Assembly (NCBI GenBank): GCA_903828635.1
Contig: CAIKMY010000262.1
Location: 1-38,600, forward strand
Reading direction: 5' to 3'
From: an uncultured Acidobacteriota bacterium
GTDB lineage: Bacteria; Acidobacteriota; Blastocatellia; RBC074
Length of the DNA stretch: 38,600 bases
The notes beneath the pieces were generated by a model. That model did no database searches and was not told the DNA's origin. It saw only the letters and a list, made by a program, of their open reading frames with translations. This document shows, piece by piece, positions 29,217 through 38,600 of the stretch; within the stretch, counting starts at the first letter, position 1; every line of letters starts with the position of its first letter. A program made the translations under genes and the position numbers.

Positions 29217-30512
29217 CTAACTGATATCGATCTTCGCCGGTTCGAGCCTCGGCGCCAGCAAGTGGACAATCACGAAAGCGATCAGATAGGCCGAGCCGGC
29301 GATGATGAAGATTGGCACGTAACTTCCGGTCCACTCAAGAATGTAGCCGATAACCTTGGCGATCAGCATTCCGCCGATCGCTCCGCACATCCCTCCAATA
29401 CCGATCACCGAGCCGATGGTGCGCCGCGGGAACATGTCAGAGGCGATGGTGTAGATATTGGCCGACCAGCCCTGATGGCCCGCAGCGGCAAGACCGACCA
29501 GCAGCACTGCCACCCAGACATTGGAGGCCTTCGCCGCAAAGACGATCGGCGTTACCGAGACCGCGCAGATCAGCATCGCCGTCTTTCGCGCCCGATTGAC
29601 CGGGACTCCACGATTGATCATCGCCGAGGAGATCCATCCGCCGGCGATACTCCCGAGATCCGAGATCAGGTAGACAGCAATCAGCGGAAGTCCCACCGTC
29701 TTCAGATCAATCGCGTAGTTGCGATTGAGGAAATCGGGCAGCCAGTAGAGATAGACCCACCAGATAGGATCGGTCATGAATTTGCCGACAGCCACGGCCC
29801 ACGTCTGACGATGCGGGATAAGCTTCAGCCACGGAATCTTCACCTGAGGATCCGGCGGATCGCTCTGAATCAATTGCCGCTCCTCAGTAGAGAGGTTGGG
29901 ATGCTCATCAGGATGTCGATAGAGCCTCCACCACAGGATCAGCCAGACAAAACCAACTGCCCCGGTGACGATGAAGGCCCACTTCCAGCCGTAGTTCAGC
30001 GTGATCGGTGGAACCATCGCCGCCGCCACCAGCACACCAATGTTGGTACCGGAATTGAAGATCCCGGTCGCCAGTGCCCGCTCCCTCTTCGGAAACCACT
30101 CAGCCACCGTCTTGATTGACGCCGGGAAGTTGCCGGATTCGCCAATCCCCAGTGCGAAGCGGGCTGTGATGAAACCACTGACGCTTCCCGCCAGCGCGTG
30201 CGCCGCTGCCGCCAGACTCCAGAAGATCACCGCCAGCGAGAAGCCCTTGCGCGTCCCCAGCCAGTCCATGACGCGACCAACAACCAGCAACCCAAGGGCA
30301 TAGGCCGCCTGAAACCAGAAAACGATATTGCTGAAATCGATCTCGCTCCAGCCGAACTCCTTCTGCAGCGTCGGCTTGAGGATGCCGATGACCTGACGAT
30401 CAAGATAGTTGATCGTTGCCGCAAAGAAGAGCATGGTGCAGATATACCAGCGCAGATGTTTGATCGTCTTGCCGCTGGCGGCAATCCCCCGTGCAGTGGC
30501 GTCTTCCCTCAT
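29217..30512 (-). CDS. MFS transporter, hexuronate-type (ExuT-like)
   Basis: This 431-residue protein has about twelve membrane spans and the sequence INYLDRQVIGILKPTLQKEF in the first. The segments FWFQAAYALGLLVVGRVMDW and FALGIGESGNFPASIKTVAE follow, then EWFPKRERALATGIFNSGTN. These are hallmarks of the ExuT branch of the ACS family, which takes up galacturonate, glucuronate or related sugar acids with protons. AGGGAGG lies at ideal spacing ahead of the ATG. A candidate promoter sits about 70 bp upstream. No uronate catabolism genes are visible in the window. Confidence 0.9.
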   Translation of the reverse strand: MREDATARGIAASGKTIKHLRWYICTMLFFAATINYLDRQVIGILKPTLQKEFGWSEIDFSNIVFWFQAAYALGLLVVGRVMDWLGTRKGFSLAVIFWSLAAAAHALAGSVSGFITARFALGIGESGNFPASIKTVAEWFPKRERALATGIFNSGTNIGVLVAAAMVPPITLNYGWKWAFIVTGAVGFVWLILWWRLYRHPDEHPNLSTEERQLIQSDPPDPQVKIPWLKLIPHRQTWAVAVGKFMTDPIWWVYLYWLPDFLNRNYAIDLKTVGLPLIAVYLISDLGSIAGGWISSAMINRGVPVNRARKTAMLICAVSVTPIVFAAKASNVWVAVLLVGLAAAGHQGWSANIYTIASDMFPRRTIGSVIGIGGMCGAIGGMLIAKVIGYILEWTGSYVPIFIIAGSAYLIAFVIVHLLAPRLEPAKIDIS

Positions 30513-30579
30513 TGAGCCTCCCTGTCAGAGTCGTAGTTTGATTTCCGGTCTGCTGTCATCGATGCGAAAAAGCGGGCAT

Positions 30580-30608
30580 AGCATAATCCAAGGTTGACAC
30601 TGCTTCAA
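30580..30608 (-). promoter_or_regulatory. Candidate promoter of the ExuT-like gene
   Basis: On the minus strand TTGAAG and TATGCT are 17 bp apart. It overlaps a plus-strand promoter candidate at 30594-30623. Confidence 0.4.
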
Positions 30609-30623
30609 TGGTTTTACGATAAT
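30594..30623 (+). promoter_or_regulatory. Candidate plus-strand promoter toward the first TonB-dependent receptor
   Basis: TTGACA and GATAAT are 18 bp apart. The receptor start is 457 bp further on, so a long leader containing two tandem repeats would result. The 568-bp gap at 30513-31080 holds no supported gene. Confidence 0.35.
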
Positions 30624-30711
30624 TCCAATTCGCGGATAATTTCGGCTCTGCGGTGCGGGATAATTCCGGTGCCTTTCTCAGGTGTGATTCCAACCAGAGC
30701 CGGAACTATGT

Positions 30712-30758
30712 GAGAAAACGATCGGAGAAAACGATCGGAGAAAACGATCGGAGAAAAC
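30712..30758. repeat. 13-bp tandem repeat, 3.6 copies
   Basis: gagaaaacgatcg occurs three times in full, followed by gagaaaac. No mismatches. It lies in the leader of the first receptor gene. Confidence 0.95.
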
Positions 30759-30887
30759 AAGAGAAGCAGTCAAACAAAAGACTGCCTTCTGCGGATTGGC
30801 CGCGGCTTTGGCGGGGGAGCCTGGCAATCCTGTCAAGCGAGATATTTATCCCATTCCAAAAAATAATGAACAGCCTTGCGATGCAAT

Positions 30888-30921
30888 GATCCGCCACAAA
30901 GGCGATCCGCCACGAAAAGGC
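30888..30921. repeat. 16/18-bp imperfect direct repeat x2
   Basis: gatccgccacaaaggc is followed directly by gatccgccacgaaaaggc. Confidence 0.8.
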
Positions 30922-31080
30922 AGTCAGACAGCTTGGGGAAAAACTTCAGGAAGAGATCAGCGGGTTGAAAGACGACTGCGCGTCCGGAGTCTGCCCGGCT
31001 TGACTCGTTCGAGACGGGTGGATATTGGATTTGACGCTGTTGGCCCGATGTTCCACCTAATAATCACGGAGGTAATAAAC

Positions 31081-34518
<3,438 letters not shown>

Positions 34519-34553
34519 ATACAAACAGCCGACTTCGGTCCATGACCATCACG

Positions 34554-34604
34554 GGCGGCGGCCTCACGGAGCTCTCTCCGGACAGGCTGCCGCCTTTTTC
34601 TTTC
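34554..34604 (+). terminator. Rho-independent terminator after the first receptor gene
   Basis: GGCGGCGGCCT at 34554-34564 pairs with AGGCTGCCGCC at 34584-34594 with one G-U, and an inner GGAG/CTCC helix closes the loop. TTTTTCTTTCT follows. Confidence 0.75.
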
Positions 34605-35042
34605 TCCCAACATCACCCACCTCTCCTCTCTCCAAAAATTCAGAAGGATTCCAGAAATTTGGATGGAAGAGAAACAGCCAGCCAGACCACCGCATGTCCT
34701 GGACGGAACTAAGTCATTGATTATCAACCTGCTGGAGGCCGGCAGCCCAAACGGCATAAATCGGCACAATTATTGCCTTAACTAGAATTCCATTTCATCA
34801 TCGTAACGATAAAGATCGAGGGGATCTGACATCCCGAGATCATGTTGATTGCAGGTTTTATCCATCAGGCATTATCAGCACCAATCACAAAGTGACCTCG
34901 GCAGGATGGGGTCAATCTGTTTCACCCTTGGTGTTATACCGATTTTGGAGGCCGATTCGGCCGCCATCGGAGAGTGCAGGCTCCGACCATCGTCAGGTTG
35001 GAAGCAGGAAAATCATCAGAATTCTAATCAGGAGGTATGAAT
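34605..35042. other. Intergenic region between the two receptor genes
   Basis: About 440 bp hold no gene with a ribosome-binding site and recognisable product. The only features I see are a sigma-54-like element at 34761-34777, a weak GGGAT/ATCCC hairpin near 34820, and the GGAGGT of the second receptor at 35031-35036. Confidence 0.5.
34761..34777 (+). promoter_or_regulatory. Sigma-54-like -24/-12 element
   Basis: CGGCACAATTATTGCC keeps GG and GC exactly 10 bp apart and matches GGCAC and TTGC of the sigma-54 consensus. The second receptor starts 266 bp downstream. No sigma-54 activator gene is in the window, so the call is weak. Confidence 0.25.

Positions 35043-38600
<3,558 letters not shown>

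Noticed and set aside
30796-31080. Upstream in-frame extension of the first receptor
   Set aside because: The ATG at 31081 has GGAGGT at ideal spacing and is followed directly by a signal peptide; the extension crosses a repeat region.
34661-34783. A 40-codon frame between the receptors
   Set aside because: Ribosome-binding site too distant and no recognisable product.

Overview
The window is a stretch of a GC-rich bacterial chromosome, most likely from the phylum Acidobacteriota. The main evidence is a von Willebrand A protein of the kind typical of that phylum, two very large Oar-type TonB-dependent receptors with N-terminal carboxypeptidase-regulatory-like domains, and the order tig-clpP-clpX-lon-engB-rho. 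The phylum assignment is an inference from gene content; no 16S rRNA lies in the window.

Layout. (1) 1-8600 is mostly one minus-strand operon. It reads yqeY, a possible 47-residue membrane peptide, an AddB/RecC-like helicase-fold protein, a UvrD/AddA-like helicase, a RecB-family nuclease with an iron-sulphur cluster pattern, and recJ. The last four genes overlap by ATGA or are tightly coupled, which suggests a DNA-end resection module in which AddAB-like functions are split over three polypeptides and joined to RecJ. (2) A tRNA-Leu(UAG) at 8702-8784 is followed by a repeat-rich leader. (3) 9131-17952 is a plus-strand protein quality-control cluster: trigger factor, ClpP, a free-standing protein with two ClpX-type zinc-binding modules, ClpX, Lon, the ribosome-assembly GTPase EngB and Rho. 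(4) 18045-20190 holds a duplicated-arm hairpin after rho, a secreted carboxypeptidase-regulatory-like protein, a VWA protein and a LysW-like zinc ribbon with an unusual acidic tail. (5) 20191-21171 is a long, relatively AT-rich stretch without a convincing gene, ending at an HU gene. (6) 21515-24239 holds a possible leader peptide, a MerA-like flavoprotein disulfide reductase and a radical SAM/SPASM-like protein. (7) 24193-30512 holds two MFS transporters of the ACS family, a secreted D-aminoacylase-like amidohydrolase and a secreted CocE/S15-type hydrolase, which suggests scavenging of peptides and organic or sugar acids. (8) 31081 to the end holds two Oar-type TonB-dependent receptors; the second is cut by the window edge.

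The most striking feature that the genes do not explain is the recurrence of short perfect or near-perfect tandem repeats. Units are 7 to 19 bp, in 2 to 5 copies, and each array has a different sequence. There are at least thirteen arrays, mostly in 5' leaders and intergenic gaps, and two sit in frame inside recJ and the neighbouring nuclease gene. The other main candidates for something new are the split AddAB-like/RecJ operon and the free-standing double ClpX-zinc-finger protein between clpP and clpX.
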